DNA of 64,000 nt from Desulfuromusa kysingii (GCF_900107645.1 NZ_FNQN01000008.1:66267-130266), one strand, 5' to 3'; numbered from the stretch's first letter, positions 33,801-41,722 are shown. Translations and numbers: made by a program. Notes: a model not told the origin generated them from the sequence alone.

Positions 33801-34630
33801 CCATAGGCATCACCGCCATCTCCTCCATCTCCCCCTATACTTATGGCGGTGATTCCAGGACGATCTCCTACTGTCGTGATCAAACCGTAGCTTTGTGGGG
33901 CATCCACTGTTCTTTTCGGTCCGGTAGAGCCGTCTTCGCCGGGGTGTGGGCTATAGGCAATAGTTGTACAAATATCGGTCGATGGAATACACGTCTGGAC
34001 ACCATAACCATCACGTCCATCATCACCAGAGCTCCCTTTGCGGACCTTATAAATAATATTATCGCTGTCACCAGTTGCCGGTGGTGGTGGCTCGATATCA
34101 AATTCCGCTTCACCCGGAGAGCCGGAAGGATCAATCGGATCTCCATTTTCATCAACGGGGTTGCTAACATCATAATCAACAGCAACAGTCAGAGTCTGTT
34201 CCTCATACACTGGATTTTCGTCATCATCGGTTACTGGGTTTCCATCATCATCCAGCTCCTGCCGTTGCATTGAAATTTCTGTCACATAACCTGAAATAGC
34301 ATCAGAGGTCGTAGCTGTAACTGTCCAGTTATGATCACCATCACCAGGAAAAATATCATCAACTTCTATTGTCGTGTAAATACGTCTCTCAGTGTCAGTC
34401 GTCACGCCGTAGGTACTATAAGCGTCTTGCAGTAAACCGGTAACAATGACATCTTCACCGGTATCAGGATCGGTGACAGTATCACCCACTTGAGAATCAG
34501 GCGTAGGTGGGTCGGCCCATGCAGAGAATGAAAAGAGTGGAAGACAGGTCAGTAAAACAGCCAGAAGAATCCAGCGGAAGGAATACTTTCTGAAAACAAA
34601 ATACGAATACGTTGATTTTTCCTGCACCAT
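21884..34630 (-). CDS. Giant repeat-rich autotransporter (type Va secretion, putative adhesin)
   Basis: The gene encodes about 4,248 residues. A signal peptide covers roughly 1-42 (RWILLAVLLTCLPLFSFSAWA). A non-repetitive N-terminal region to about 250 includes TCIPSTDIC, the only cysteine pair I noticed in the mature protein. About 55 degenerate units of 55-70 residues follow, each ending near a GIFAQSVGGGGGSGG-type motif. A linker leads to a C-terminal autotransporter beta-barrel from about residue 3970 (SGLWLNYSDRRSHQDAGSNY) to the final Phe (MGEIQIKF). The ATG at 34630 follows GGGAGGG; the upstream TTG is rejected. The passenger is probably a long beta-solenoid on the cell surface for adhesion or aggregation. 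The frame is open throughout, so the gene is intact. Ligand and cleavage are unknown. Confidence 0.9.
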   Translation of the reverse strand: MVQEKSTYSYFVFRKYSFRWILLAVLLTCLPLFSFSAWADPPTPDSQVGDTVTDPDTGEDVIVTGLLQDAYSTYGVTTDTERRIYTTIEVDDIFPGDGDHNWTVTATTSDAISGYVTEISMQRQELDDDGNPVTDDDENPVYEEQTLTVAVDYDVSNPVDENGDPIDPSGSPGEAEFDIEPPPPATGDSDNIIYKVRKGSSGDDGRDGYGVQTCIPSTDICTTIAYSPHPGEDGSTGPKRTVDAPQSYGLITTVGDRPGITAISIGGDGGDGGDAYGNINAEHGGDAGDGGKVTVTMDTEVNTSGGEGHGIFAQSRAGVAGDGGSGYIWSYGGDSGDTAKGGTVQVTTGDHGFISTSGNGAHGIFAQSLGGASGSGGDSWGIVGEGGNALSAGHGGSVTVTHHGDILTQGRASYGIFAQSLGGTGGDGGDSGGIYALGGDASEGGNGRKVTVTLADASRVETEGTSSHAIVAQSIGGGGGSGGFGAGLFGLGASGSGGGNGGSVDVTFAAAAITTSGDKAHGLLAQSIGGGGGTGSFGAGAVAIGGSGSGGGDGGSVSVDSAATISIGGDHSRGVSAQSIGGGGGDGAGAGGLVAIGGSGSGGGDGGEVTVDNQGDITTRGYNSEAVLAQSIGGGGGSGAGSGGGVSLGGSGSGGGDGDEVEVSNSGELITWGTGSEGLFVQSVGGGGGDGSSSGGVVSLGGDGGSGGDGARVTVENSGDIRTHGDEAEGIFVQSVGGGGGSGSGSGGLVSLGGNGNDGGDGGSVRINNSGNITTGILSGSGKGSSGIFAQSVGGGGGSGAGSGGAVSLGGSSGHASDGDTVTVHNTGAVTTWVEHSTAVLAQSIGGGGGYGTSGGGGSGGIVSLGGDSGAGGNGGAVTVTQNNANLQTSGDYSKGIFAQSVGGGGGSGAGSGGAVSLGGSGGTGGEGGAVTVTETGGTIATAGQSADAIYAQSVGGGGGEGGGSGGAVSLGGSGGAGGSADAVTVTSSSSLYTFGDYSEGIFAQSVGGGGGSGAGSGGIISLGGSGDGGGAAGAVDVAHLGTIVTEGISAEGIYAQSVGGGGGDGAGSGGAISIGGSGSSAGHGEAVTVVQGDGSSSGSITTQGNYSEAIFAQSVGGGGGDGAGSGGVISLGGSGSGGATAGAVQVTNYDSLTTFGKKASGIFAQSVGGGGGNGAASGGLITFGGSGDGAGDSDSVTIENSGAISTSGALSNAIFAQSVGGGGGNGGTTGGVLFTVGGNGGSGGDAGAVEVSNSNNLRTVGNDADAVFAQSLGGGGGNAGSAASGSVMAGVAIGGAGGAGGAGDSVSVSVETHEVDGEEVFTSISTAGDRSRGIFAESVGGGGGNGGFAVQGSVGTFGSLSVAVGGSGGLGGDGSEVTVDAAAVIETAGEDADGFVAQSTGGGGGSGGFSVAGSIQFNPAGGGAVAIGVGGSGGSGGDADAVIANLTGQVTTLGDLSEGLLAQSVGGGGGNGGFDVSTAISGSGGGSGAITLGVGGSGGDGGDGGSVHSTVRGDIMTSGDKADALVAQSVGGGGGNGGFNVSSSISVGIGGSGAVNVGIGGSGGGGGGGSTVDLDAQGHLETQGDDSGGLLAQSVGGGGGNGAFNVSSTINASGVAGGAIGIGVGGSGDIGGDGDDVHGNFGGSINTLGENSAGAVIQSIGGGGGDGGFNVSGTLAVAGGANGALALGVGGAGAGGGNSGAVMATLTADVSTSGNKSEGIIVQSVAGGGGHGGFNVTGTIAGATAANGGVAVGVGGAGGAGGDAGTVTVGVSGEISTTGDKSTAITAQSAGGGGGHGGFDIDGTISLSGGATGAVSVGVGGSGGDGGDGESVNAIVNTTIQTAGEESAGVVAQSVGGGGGTGSFNISGAVGLSTEGSGSVSVGVGGSGGGGGDGRQVSLSVNDSSITTSEKKSSAIVAQSVGGGGGDGGINITGAVTLTKDAGGVIGVGIGGSGGDGGDGSTVVATTSGIVATDGDESTGIRAQSIGGGGGNGGVNISGDLSGTLGGVSASVGVGVGGFSGGGGTAESVVLSSLSSVRTDGANAHGVVAQSVGGGGGNGGVNVSGGVSFASTGSSFGVTAGVGGFGGNGGDAGDVTAAVSGNVVATGLGFEGEKEDADSGSSYWAMEDGSYGIIAQSLGGGGGNGAVNISGGITTSAAETGASAGLTLGVGGFGGDGGSSAAVTLDVDNQVTRAIGDDRSAILAQSLGGGGGNGGVNVSGGISTDGALTVGVGGFGSDGGWSEDVFLQALADIVETTGARSAGVVAQSIGGGGGNGGVNVSGSVILSKKNTLPSVTIGVGGFAGDGAASGDVEVEHEGEISTAGEWSHGLLAQSIAGGGGNGGFNFSGSVNVSAVATHGGAVATIGVGGSGGSGNDAGDVTLTSRGDIVTFGNEARGVFAQSVGGGGGMGGTNLDLNLNMTAFGSGTPIMVGVGGSGGSAGNGGDVTVDRGTVDSFSGMIQTDGSGAVGLEASSIGGGGGDAGMNLMLAVSNETSQSDSYALEVGIGGGGGESGDGGQTTVANFGDINTAGAQSHGLLAQSIGGGGGNANLNVGFGWLPSNKIAKLTVGGATGDGGEGGDVSVLHSGDIFSDGENAAAIIAQSIGGGGGNAGLDTIFNKGSGGGVAVSLGRVGGTGGAGGDVDLSSLGALTTTGSNGYGVLAQSIGGGGGNSSAVGGGVTSSSFNSSEQGASVSVGLTGGEGGEGGDVTLRAEGVVTTAGEKAHGLFVQSVGGGGGNGGNANTAGITAPAASVSVGGEGGTGGTGGTVFLDNSAVVETTGEKAVALFAQSVGGGGGTGGAAYSGGFVTSGAGAQVTVGGSGGNGVDGGQVSVDNSGILLTSGERSHGVLAQSIGGGGGDGGLVVNGLLNTNDEDTARLFVSVGGDGGSGGIGKQVEVVNDGAISTTGVEAIGLFAQSIGGGGGTGSAVITGSFSKSGGGTTLGLGLGGSGGSGASGGDVTIKNLIQGNQPYSGTIETSGDGAHGIMALSIGGGGGTGSTVFTGTAATESNSSSSAVALSIGGNGGDGGRAGVVTVENAGRVVTYGDEAHGIVAESIGGGGGNGGMSIAGNLLIGKLENSGINSAVSIGGTGGDGNIGNNVLVDNDGAIETFGDKSYGILAQSIGGGGGNGGVAVAASIDPSITTGFASQSTLLSIGIGGSAGNGALGGDVSVNHSGSIVTNGADTYGIFAQSVGGGGGTSALSFSSPFWMAIDGLSTLLGAKEGSAGIGGDVTVNSTGTIMTNGANSSAVFTQAISSGGGEINMFLDLSQDASSLDQEIVDIDEVTSATEDLVHVLKQTVGLGGEGNRDNAGGTVESSHVGDILATGDYSAGLEVQSIGGGGGTAVSEVVLRPEDEIELELTLGATGSTNVGGGDINVDRAGQVITRGEQGKGVSVQSIGGGGGSLNQLLVRSTEGELTAAATASGQIGADGGIDHHGGEVTLEMSGDLSTEGERAQGIFVQSIGGGGGELRLTGFDDVALQLGGTGGATGDGGSIALRNTGLVATEGELSHGIFLQSIGGGGGAVFTDLDGVAADVILNSDSQGDGGNIRLTQTGDIQTLGDRAYGVWIQSLGGGGGAVDTRFSGSSGGSGSGGNIGVTVNGDIISFGADATAVFVQSDGGEGADNGDIDVVLNSDFVTGGSGDSNGVQIDGGANNRLINHATLMTLDGIAGQALLGGDGGEQVENYGTVIGNIDLGDGKNSFFNDEDSLLLTGSIALLGRGNLLTNAGQLSPGDLYNLQTTTLNGDFLQTETGVFLVDLDFNGNHADQIYAAGQAQVSGRIVLNTLHPEDLLPGKEDVVMVHGGLEASDDDTELLVDPSAVVDYQLHLINEQDLAVALEIDFSPDELVGNLVSIGEYFNRIQRAGGSAAMDPIVADIFTLADATALAETYSYMNPDSYDYFTGVGLDVTRQFNSIVLQRQQIRHLAKNFATDVQESMSSRRTGERIHLAYNGSDAELYRLLYRDEHKHIDSGLWLNYSDRRSHQDAGSNYAGYEQKTHVMTMGYDKMINSQTLAGFSLGYSRTDLNVDDHSQDGEIENYQTAMYVSHDVAPYYVDGIFSYARQDYDNSRLTRVMGEYRFATSEHEGDVWSLYGGVGRNFKFKNWLLQPNLALNYVYLNEDAFTETGADALSLRVEKRSTNSLTADLGVKLSGMFTMTSGIIAPEFSVVFNHDFAIDDRTVTAGFVGYPNGAFTVLGREVEEDGVKLGFGVNYMSKYGIDAVFKYQREMRPGMRASEIMGEIQIKF
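23740..33870 (-). repeat. About 55 tandem degenerate repeats within the autotransporter passenger
   Basis: By eye I counted about 55 units marked by A-Q-S-[VIL]-G-G-G-G-G. Early units (about 6-18) carry SGAGSGGAVSLGGSGG after the marker. A central block (about 20-35) instead carries NGGFNVSGSI-type followed by VGVGGSGGDGGD. Later units (about 36-54) are more varied and shorter. The DNA is correspondingly repetitive and CACCACCGCC-rich on the plus strand, which makes misassembly and recombination possible. Antisense ORFs here are by-products of glycine codons. Confidence 0.88.
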
Positions 34631-34697
34631 AGAACCCTCCCAAGAAACTCGCCCCAAGCAGAACCAACTAACAATGGTTTAATTTAACTAATGAATC

Positions 34698-34726
34698 ATA
34701 ATATAAAAACTTGCATATTCGTGCAA
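34698..34726 (-). promoter_or_regulatory. Putative sigma-70 promoter of the autotransporter, with overlapping palindrome
   Basis: On the minus strand TTGCAC is followed after exactly 17 bases by TATTAT, about 70 bases before the ATG at 34630. A 6-bp inverted repeat, CTTGCA-N6-TGCAAG (34710-34727), overlaps the -35 box and spacer, a position suited to a repressor or activator. This is prediction from sequence only. Confidence 0.6.
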
Positions 34727-34837
34727 GTGCAATTTGTTCAAATAATGACATGACTCTCCACACGAGGATAATTGACAGCCCGATAGTGATCAGCATAGGA
34801 TGTGCCGTTATTTTTTTATCAACTTCTTGGAGGTCCT

Positions 34838-36193
34838 GTGGCACGCCAGAAAACCATCTACAGCTGTCAGAACTGTGGCTTTCAAAGCCCGAAATGGCTT
34901 GGCAGATGTCCCGATTGCCAGCAATGGAACACGTTGGTTGAAGAGCAGCCCACGACAACTTCTTCTCATAGTCGTGCCCTTCCGCAACCGGGAAAACCGC
35001 AGAAGTTAGCAGAAGTCAGCAGCAGCGAAGAAGATCGCTTAAGTTGTGGCATGGCAGAGCTTGATCGTACCCTGGGTGGCGGAGTTGTCCCGGGATCGCT
35101 CATTCTTGTTGGTGGAGACCCTGGAATCGGCAAATCGACCCTACTCTTACAAGCCTTTGCCCGCTTAGCTCAAAACGGCACCGCCCTTTACGTCACGGCA
35201 GAAGAGTCAACACGACAGGTGAAACTGCGTGCGGACCGTCTTGGCATCAAAACCGATCACCTTTATTTGCTGGCGGAAACATCTCTGGAGCAGATCAAGC
35301 AACGGATTAAAGAGTTGCAACCGGCATTTCTGGTGATTGATTCCATCCAGACAATTTTCACCAGTTCTCTGGATTCGGCTCCCGGCAGCGTCAGTCAGGT
35401 ACGAGAATGTACCGGACAATTGATGATTCAAGCCAAGGGAGATGGGCTGCCGACGTTTCTGGTCGGCCACGTCACCAAAGACGGCGCCATTGCCGGACCG
35501 AGAGTTCTCGAACATATGGTTGATACGGTCCTCTACTTTGAAGGCGATCCGGGGCACCCGTATCGAATTCTCCGGGCGGTCAAGAACCGCTTTGGCTCCA
35601 CCAATGAAATCGGCGTGTTTGAAATGCAGGAACAGGGACTCCGCGAGGTCAGCAATCCCTCTGAACTGTTTTTAGCGGAACGGCCCAAAGAAAGTGCAGG
35701 GAGCGCTGTAGTCGCTTCTCTGGAAGGGAGTCGACCACTGTTGGTGGAGCTTCAAGCGTTGGTCTCTAGCAGTTCTTTCGGCACCCCCCAGCGGACAGCG
35801 ATCGGCATCGACCACAAACGAATCGCGCTATTGATTGCAATTCTGGAGAAAAAAGTGGAATTATCACTGGCGGGGCAGGATATTTTTCTTAACGTCGCCG
35901 GCGGAGTCCGTCTTGACGAACCGGCTATTGACCTTGCAGCCATCGCTGCTCTGGCGTCCAGCCACCTGAATCGCGTTATCAATCCACACCTGGTGTTGTT
36001 TGGTGAGGTAGGTCTCACAGGGGAAGTCAGGGCTGTCTCTCAGCCCGAGTTACGCGTCAAAGAGGCGGCACGGCTCGGTTTTACTCAGTGTGTTTTACCG
36101 CAGGGGAATTTGAAAAACATTGATAGCCCCGATTCTATTAAACTGATCGGTGTCAGTCATGCCAGCGAAGCGCTGGAGGTTATTTTCGCATAA
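34838..36193 (+). CDS. radA: DNA repair protein RadA (Sms)
   Basis: The protein has 451 residues. A C4 zinc finger (Cys 10, 13, 24, 27) opens it, then Walker A GDPGIGKST near 93, the RadA-specific KNRFGSTNEIG motif and a C-terminal Lon-like domain (NVAGGVRLDEPAIDLAAIAA). RadA is a RecA-like branch-migration helicase in recombination and repair. The GTG at 34838 is preferred because GGAGG lies 5 bases upstream; a GTG 36 bases earlier lacks a site. A TTGACA at 34772 may be part of its promoter. Confidence 0.95.
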   Translation: MARQKTIYSCQNCGFQSPKWLGRCPDCQQWNTLVEEQPTTTSSHSRALPQPGKPQKLAEVSSSEEDRLSCGMAELDRTLGGGVVPGSLILVGGDPGIGKSTLLLQAFARLAQNGTALYVTAEESTRQVKLRADRLGIKTDHLYLLAETSLEQIKQRIKELQPAFLVIDSIQTIFTSSLDSAPGSVSQVRECTGQLMIQAKGDGLPTFLVGHVTKDGAIAGPRVLEHMVDTVLYFEGDPGHPYRILRAVKNRFGSTNEIGVFEMQEQGLREVSNPSELFLAERPKESAGSAVVASLEGSRPLLVELQALVSSSSFGTPQRTAIGIDHKRIALLIAILEKKVELSLAGQDIFLNVAGGVRLDEPAIDLAAIAALASSHLNRVINPHLVLFGEVGLTGEVRAVSQPELRVKEAARLGFTQCVLPQGNLKNIDSPDSIKLIGVSHASEALEVIFA

Positions 36194-36247
36194 CGAGAAG
36201 ATACGGTCTGATGCTGAACCAAATAACATCAACATGGAGAACCACAA

Positions 36248-36757
36248 ATGTCTAAGGAACTGACTCATTTTGATATGGAAGGTCAAGCCATCATGGTTGA
36301 TGTCAGCAACAAAAAGCTGACTGTTCGTGAAGCTGTCGCCAGAGGTGCAATCCAGATGCAGCCCGAGACCCTGCAACAGATTTTGGCACAACGGATAAAA
36401 AAGGGGGATGTTTTTGCAGTTGCCAGACTGGCAGGAATTATGGCAGCAAAACAGACCTCGGCCCTGATCCCTCTTTGCCATCCATTACCGCTCAGCGCCG
36501 TGGAGATTCACTTTGAAAGTGACCCGGAACAAGGCAGAGTGACTATCACCGCAACAACCAAAGTCACCGGACAAACAGGAATTGAGATGGAAGCGTTGAC
36601 TGCCGTTTCCGTTGCCGCGCTGACAATCTACGATATGTGTAAAGCAGTTGACAAAGAGATGGTGATTGACGGAATCTGTTTGTTAAAAAAAACCGGTGGC
36701 AAAAGTGGCACCTTCACCCGGAGTGCAGCTGTCCCGGAAATTGGTAACAACATTTAA
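36248..36757 (+). CDS. moaC: Cyclic pyranopterin monophosphate synthase MoaC
   Basis: A 169-residue protein with the MoaC signatures [14 protein letters not shown] and [20 protein letters not shown], then CKAVDK with the catalytic Lys. It converts the MoaA product to cyclic pyranopterin monophosphate in molybdenum cofactor synthesis. A GGAGA site precedes the ATG. It follows radA by 54 bases on the same strand, too short for a molybdenum cofactor riboswitch. No other moa gene is in the window. Confidence 0.95.
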   Translation: MSKELTHFDMEGQAIMVDVSNKKLTVREAVARGAIQMQPETLQQILAQRIKKGDVFAVARLAGIMAAKQTSALIPLCHPLPLSAVEIHFESDPEQGRVTITATTKVTGQTGIEMEALTAVSVAALTIYDMCKAVDKEMVIDGICLLKKTGGKSGTFTRSAAVPEIGNNI

Positions 36758-36797
36758 CCTATTAGATGATTCATTCATGCTTTTGGGAGAGGTCACA

Positions 36798-37319
36798 ATG
36801 GAAGCGCCCACTTACACAATCCGGAAAAGTTTTCTGCTTCCATTAGGGCTGGTGGTATTGCTGAGCTTCATTTTGTTGTTCAGCGCTTTGTTTTTACACC
36901 TACCCACCGCAAAAATAATCATCCTCGGCCTCTTTTTATTGCCTGCTTGTATTATCTTTGTTGAAAGTGTTTTTCGCAGAGTCTCGCTTAGAAACGATGC
37001 GATCGAGGTGAACAAATTATTGCGGCGCAAACGTTTAAGCTATGCTGAACTCACCGCTATTGATACAATCCAGATCCGTAAACGGGCTTTTATCAGCCTC
37101 AGCAGTGAAGACGATTTTCTCATTTTATCAAATAGCTATAATCATTTTGGCCTATTGTTGAAACAACTACTGGAAAAGGTCCCTCAGAATATTGTGAGTG
37201 AGGAAATCAGGGCTCTGGCTGAAGCACCACCGCAAAAATGTAGCGACGTTTTTTCAGCTTGGCTTGCAGTTGCAGTTCTGACCTTAATTATCTATGTTCA
37301 GCTTAGAGGTTTATTCTGA
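36798..37319 (+). CDS. Conserved-type membrane protein, unknown function (PH-like)
   Basis: The protein has 173 residues. Two helices lie at about 11-33 and 37-58, a cytosolic domain spans about 60-145, and a third helix is close to the C terminus (WLAVAVLTLIIYVQLRGL). The soluble part, RRVSLRNDAIEVNKLLRRKR followed by LSYAELTAIDTI, recalls the beta-strand pattern of bacterial PH-domain membrane proteins, but this is weak. The ATG at 36798 follows GGGAGAGG; an upstream start would overlap moaC and is rejected. The gap to moaC is 40 bases, so cotranscription is likely. No function is assigned. Confidence 0.65.
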   Translation: MEAPTYTIRKSFLLPLGLVVLLSFILLFSALFLHLPTAKIIILGLFLLPACIIFVESVFRRVSLRNDAIEVNKLLRRKRLSYAELTAIDTIQIRKRAFISLSSEDDFLILSNSYNHFGLLLKQLLEKVPQNIVSEEIRALAEAPPQKCSDVFSAWLAVAVLTLIIYVQLRGLF

Positions 37320-37360
37320 GCATTGCTGATATTTGAACAAGGAGAGTGGGAGGATTAATC

Positions 37361-37717
37361 ATGGATAACAAATCTTTAGAAGAGTTCAGAACCCTGCTAA
37401 ATCAGCAGTTAGAATCATTGTTAAGTGATGTGGGGAAAACGGTCTCCGAGATGACCGAAGAAAATCCTAACTTTCCAGATCCGACCGATCGAGCGTCGCT
37501 GGAGTCCGATCGAAATTTTGAATTGAGAATTCGCGATCGCGAGCGGATGTTGATTAATAAAATTCGTCAGGCAATAGAACGGATCAACGACGGTACCTTC
37601 GGCCTGTGTGAAAATTGTGAGGAACCGATCAGCGCCGAACGACTACGCGCCAGACCGGTCACAACCCTCTGCATTGACTGCAAAACCGAACAGGAACGGC
37701 AAGAAAAGATCGGCTAA
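37361..37717 (+). CDS. DksA/TraR-family zinc-finger protein
   Basis: A 118-residue protein with an N-terminal coiled-coil of about 65 residues and the C4 zinc finger CENCEEPIS...CIDCK. The segment IRQAIERINDGTFGLCENCE is the family signature. DksA-type proteins enter the RNA polymerase secondary channel and modulate initiation with ppGpp. The acidic coiled-coil tip residues could not be assigned with certainty, so it may be DksA itself or a paralogue. The ATG at 37361 follows GGGAGGA at the right distance. Confidence 0.88.
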   Translation: MDNKSLEEFRTLLNQQLESLLSDVGKTVSEMTEENPNFPDPTDRASLESDRNFELRIRDRERMLINKIRQAIERINDGTFGLCENCEEPISAERLRARPVTTLCIDCKTEQERQEKIG

Positions 37718-37749
37718 AAACCACATTAGACACCAGAGACAAAGATAGA

Positions 37750-37959
37750 TTATATTTTTCTTGGCCAGGGAGCGCGTCGCTCTTGACCGTTATAGGCTTC
37801 GCGCTTGCGGTAATCTCTCAGGCTGGCATTCTGCCTCACAATATCAACCCAGCCATCAGAACGCTTAAAGCGAATGATCTTTTCTGTCGCAATGAGGACA
37901 TCAAGGACATCGTTACTGACGCTGCTTTCCGTACCATCTAAATAGACTACATCAATCAT
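37750..37959 (-). CDS. Small conserved-type protein (GSU3473-like)
   Basis: A 69-residue protein, MIDVVYLDGTESSVSNDVLD followed by a basic segment and a YNGQERR end. The pattern (short N-terminal strand, TEKIIRFKRSDGWVDI, Tyr-x-Gly-x-Glu-Arg-Arg tail) resembles a family of small proteins in Geobacter relatives that I know as GSU3473-like. Its function is unknown. GAGG lies just before the ATG. It is convergent with the dksA-like gene and divergent from tatA. Confidence 0.6.
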   Translation of the reverse strand: MIDVVYLDGTESSVSNDVLDVLIATEKIIRFKRSDGWVDIVRQNASLRDYRKREAYNGQERRAPWPRKI

Positions 37960-38119
37960 GGGGCCTCCTCTAGGAACTTTTCCACTTATATTTTTTCCAG
38001 AGTCCCACTGTCAAGGTAAAAGCGGCACAACTGTGATTGTTTTTTGGCGATAACCAGTGTATGTTTATCAGTCTCTAACTGTTTTACAGTACGTCCTTTT
38101 TTGATACAGGAGAATAGTG

Positions 38120-38320
38120 ATGTTTGGACTTGGAACACAGGAATTATTGATTATTCTGGTATTGGTCATGATCGTCTTTGGTGCAGGGAAAATCCCTCAG
38201 GTTGGTGGTGCCCTGGGTAAAGGGTTACGCAACTTCAAAAAGGGGATCAAAGATGTTGACGATGATATTGAAGAGGGGCAAGTTGAAGAGCTAGAAGAGA
38301 AAAAAAAGACCGACGATTAA
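38120..38320 (+). CDS. tatA: Sec-independent protein translocase subunit TatA/E
   Basis: A 66-residue protein with one N-terminal membrane helix ([20 protein letters not shown]) followed by an amphipathic helix ([13 protein letters not shown]) and an acidic tail. The FG hinge and Pro are typical of TatA. It forms the pore part of the twin-arginine pathway for folded proteins. AGGAG lies 7 bases before the ATG. No tatB or tatC is adjacent; they must lie elsewhere. Confidence 0.92.
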   Translation: MFGLGTQELLIILVLVMIVFGAGKIPQVGGALGKGLRNFKKGIKDVDDDIEEGQVEELEEKKKTDD

Positions 38321-38345
38321 ATTTAGCTATTCAAGACCAATAAAG

Positions 38346-38369
38346 GGGGAGATTTCAACAGATCTCCCC
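38346..38369 (+). terminator. Hairpin after tatA
   Basis: A perfect 8-bp stem GGGGAGAT/ATCTCCCC with an 8-base loop lies 25 bases after the tatA stop. No T run follows, so it may be a transcript-end stabiliser rather than a classic intrinsic terminator. Confidence 0.55.
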
Positions 38370-38492
38370 ACTCTTCGTCAAACAGTTAAAAAGCACTTTT
38401 AAGGTTATCTTGCTGGTTAATTTACTTTCCTGAACGCCCCCTTTTTCTAGGGACCAAATACCCAACAAACACGCAAAACAAGAGGAACACAG

Positions 38493-39470
38493 ATGAGTAA
38501 AGCACTTGGTTTAATTTCCGGGGGACTCGATAGCAGTTTAGCTGCCATGACGCTCATGCGGCAAGGGATCGAGGTCACCGGCATCTCTTTTGTCACCCCC
38601 TTCTTCAATGCCGACAAGGCCAGAGCTTCCGCTGAAGCCATCGGTTACAACCTGATCCTTGAAGACATCAGCGATATCCATCTAAAGATGGTAAAAAAAC
38701 CTAAATACGGTTATGGCCGGAATATGAATCCCTGCATCGATTGCCATGCACTGATGTTTCAACTGGCGGGAGAACGGATGCTCGCGGGTGGCTTTGACTT
38801 CCTTTTTTCCGGTGAAGTCCTCGGTCAACGGCCAATGAGTCAGAACGCCAATGCATTAAAATCTGTGGCGAAACACTCTGGTTTTGCTGAGCAGGTTCTC
38901 CGCCCTTTGAGCGCAAAACTGCTACCGATCACCGCTATGGAAGAGTCAGGGCTGGTTGACCGCACGCAACTCCTTGATATTCAAGGCCGTTCACGCAAAC
39001 CACAACAGGCGCTGGCCAAGGAATGGGGATTATTGGATTACCCTGGTTCGGGGGGAGGCTGCCTGCTCACGGAGGCAGGGTTCTCCAACCAGCTACGCGA
39101 CCTCTTCGAACACGATCAAGAGGCAACCGTTGCCGATGTTGAGCTTCTCAAAGTGGGGCGCCAGTTTCGCCTCTCAACCACGGCAAAGCTCATCCTTGGA
39201 CGCCACCAGGCAGACAACGCCGCGTTGCAAAAACAAGCCAGGCCAGAACAGATAAAGCTCCGCTGCCAAAACTTCAGCGGTCCTCTAGGGCTCTATTGTG
39301 GCAACTTTAATCAAGTGGAGCTAGAAACGGCCGCCGCAATTGTCGCGTCCTACGGGAAAGGAAAAGAAGCAACCGAAGTCGACGTTCTCTGCATCACCTC
39401 TAGCGATGAATTCGTCTGCAAAGTCAAACCTATGTCGCGTGATTTATCGCGCGACATGCTGATCCGCTAA
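38493..39470 (+). CDS. PP-loop ATPase, MnmA/ThiI-like tRNA-thiolation-type protein
   Basis: A 325-residue protein with the PP-loop SGGLDSSLAA at residues 9-18, a Cys pair in NPCIDCHALMF near 80, and GSGGGCLLTEAGF near 185, a pattern of sulfur-transfer enzymes for tRNA. The C-terminal ~90 residues (FSGPLGLYCGNFNQVELETA) resemble an NFACT-R-type RNA-binding module. It is often annotated as a thiouridylase, but it is neither standard MnmA nor ThiI (no THUMP domain). Target tRNA base and sulfur donor are unknown. It converges with groEL at a shared terminator. Confidence 0.72.
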   Translation: MSKALGLISGGLDSSLAAMTLMRQGIEVTGISFVTPFFNADKARASAEAIGYNLILEDISDIHLKMVKKPKYGYGRNMNPCIDCHALMFQLAGERMLAGGFDFLFSGEVLGQRPMSQNANALKSVAKHSGFAEQVLRPLSAKLLPITAMEESGLVDRTQLLDIQGRSRKPQQALAKEWGLLDYPGSGGGCLLTEAGFSNQLRDLFEHDQEATVADVELLKVGRQFRLSTTAKLILGRHQADNAALQKQARPEQIKLRCQNFSGPLGLYCGNFNQVELETAAAIVASYGKGKEATEVDVLCITSSDEFVCKVKPMSRDLSRDMLIR

Positions 39471-39575
39471 GGGGCACTTATTCACCACCGAAAAGCTCAG
39501 TCACAGAGAACGTCAACATCTAACTGGAGAAAGATTCGTTTTTCTCGATGCCGTTTGGTGAGAAGCTTAAAGCAT

Positions 39576-39614
39576 AAAAAAAGCCCCCGCGGGAAATTCC
39601 CGCGGGGGCTTTTT
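39576..39614. terminator. Bidirectional terminator between the PP-loop gene and groEL
   Basis: A perfect 12-bp stem (GCCCCCGCGGGA with its complement) around AAT, flanked by seven A on the left and five T on the right. It can end transcription from both directions and lies between convergent genes. Confidence 0.95.
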
Positions 39615-39638
39615 CATTGTACCAGGAGCAGGAGGAAA

Positions 39639-41324
<1,686 letters not shown>

Positions 41325-41431
41325 TTAGTTATGTGACTTGTAAAAATATAATTCCAGCCGCTGCGATTTTGTGCTGCAGTACGACGTGCATGACCCGGCA
41401 ACGCCACCGAAGCGCAAAAGCGGAACTTGCT

Positions 41432-41722
41432 TTACTCAACAACGCCGAGGATGTCGTCCTCACGCATGATCAGATATTCAACCCCATCAATTTTGATTTC
41501 GCTACCAGCATATTTACCGAACAACACCCGATCGCCCTCTTTAACATCCAGAGGCAGAACTTTACCTTCGGGAGTAACTTTACCTTTACCAGCGGCAATA
41601 ATTTTACCCTCTTGAGGTTTCTCCTTAGAAACAGTATCTGGAATGATGATACCGCCAGCCGTTGTTGTCTCTTCTTCAACGCGTTCTACGATAATACGAT
41701 CTTGCAATGGTCTGATGTTCAT
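41432..41722 (-). CDS. groS: Co-chaperonin GroES (Hsp10)
   Basis: A 96-residue protein, [18 protein letters not shown] at the start, with the mobile-loop region [18 protein letters not shown] and the [15 protein letters not shown] core. It caps the GroEL ring. It has a good AGGAGA ribosome-binding site and is the first gene after the CIRCE-controlled promoter. Confidence 0.98.
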   Translation of the reverse strand: MNIRPLQDRIIVERVEEETTTAGGIIIPDTVSKEKPQEGKIIAAGKGKVTPEGKVLPLDVKEGDRVLFGKYAGSEIKIDGVEYLIMREDDILGVVE

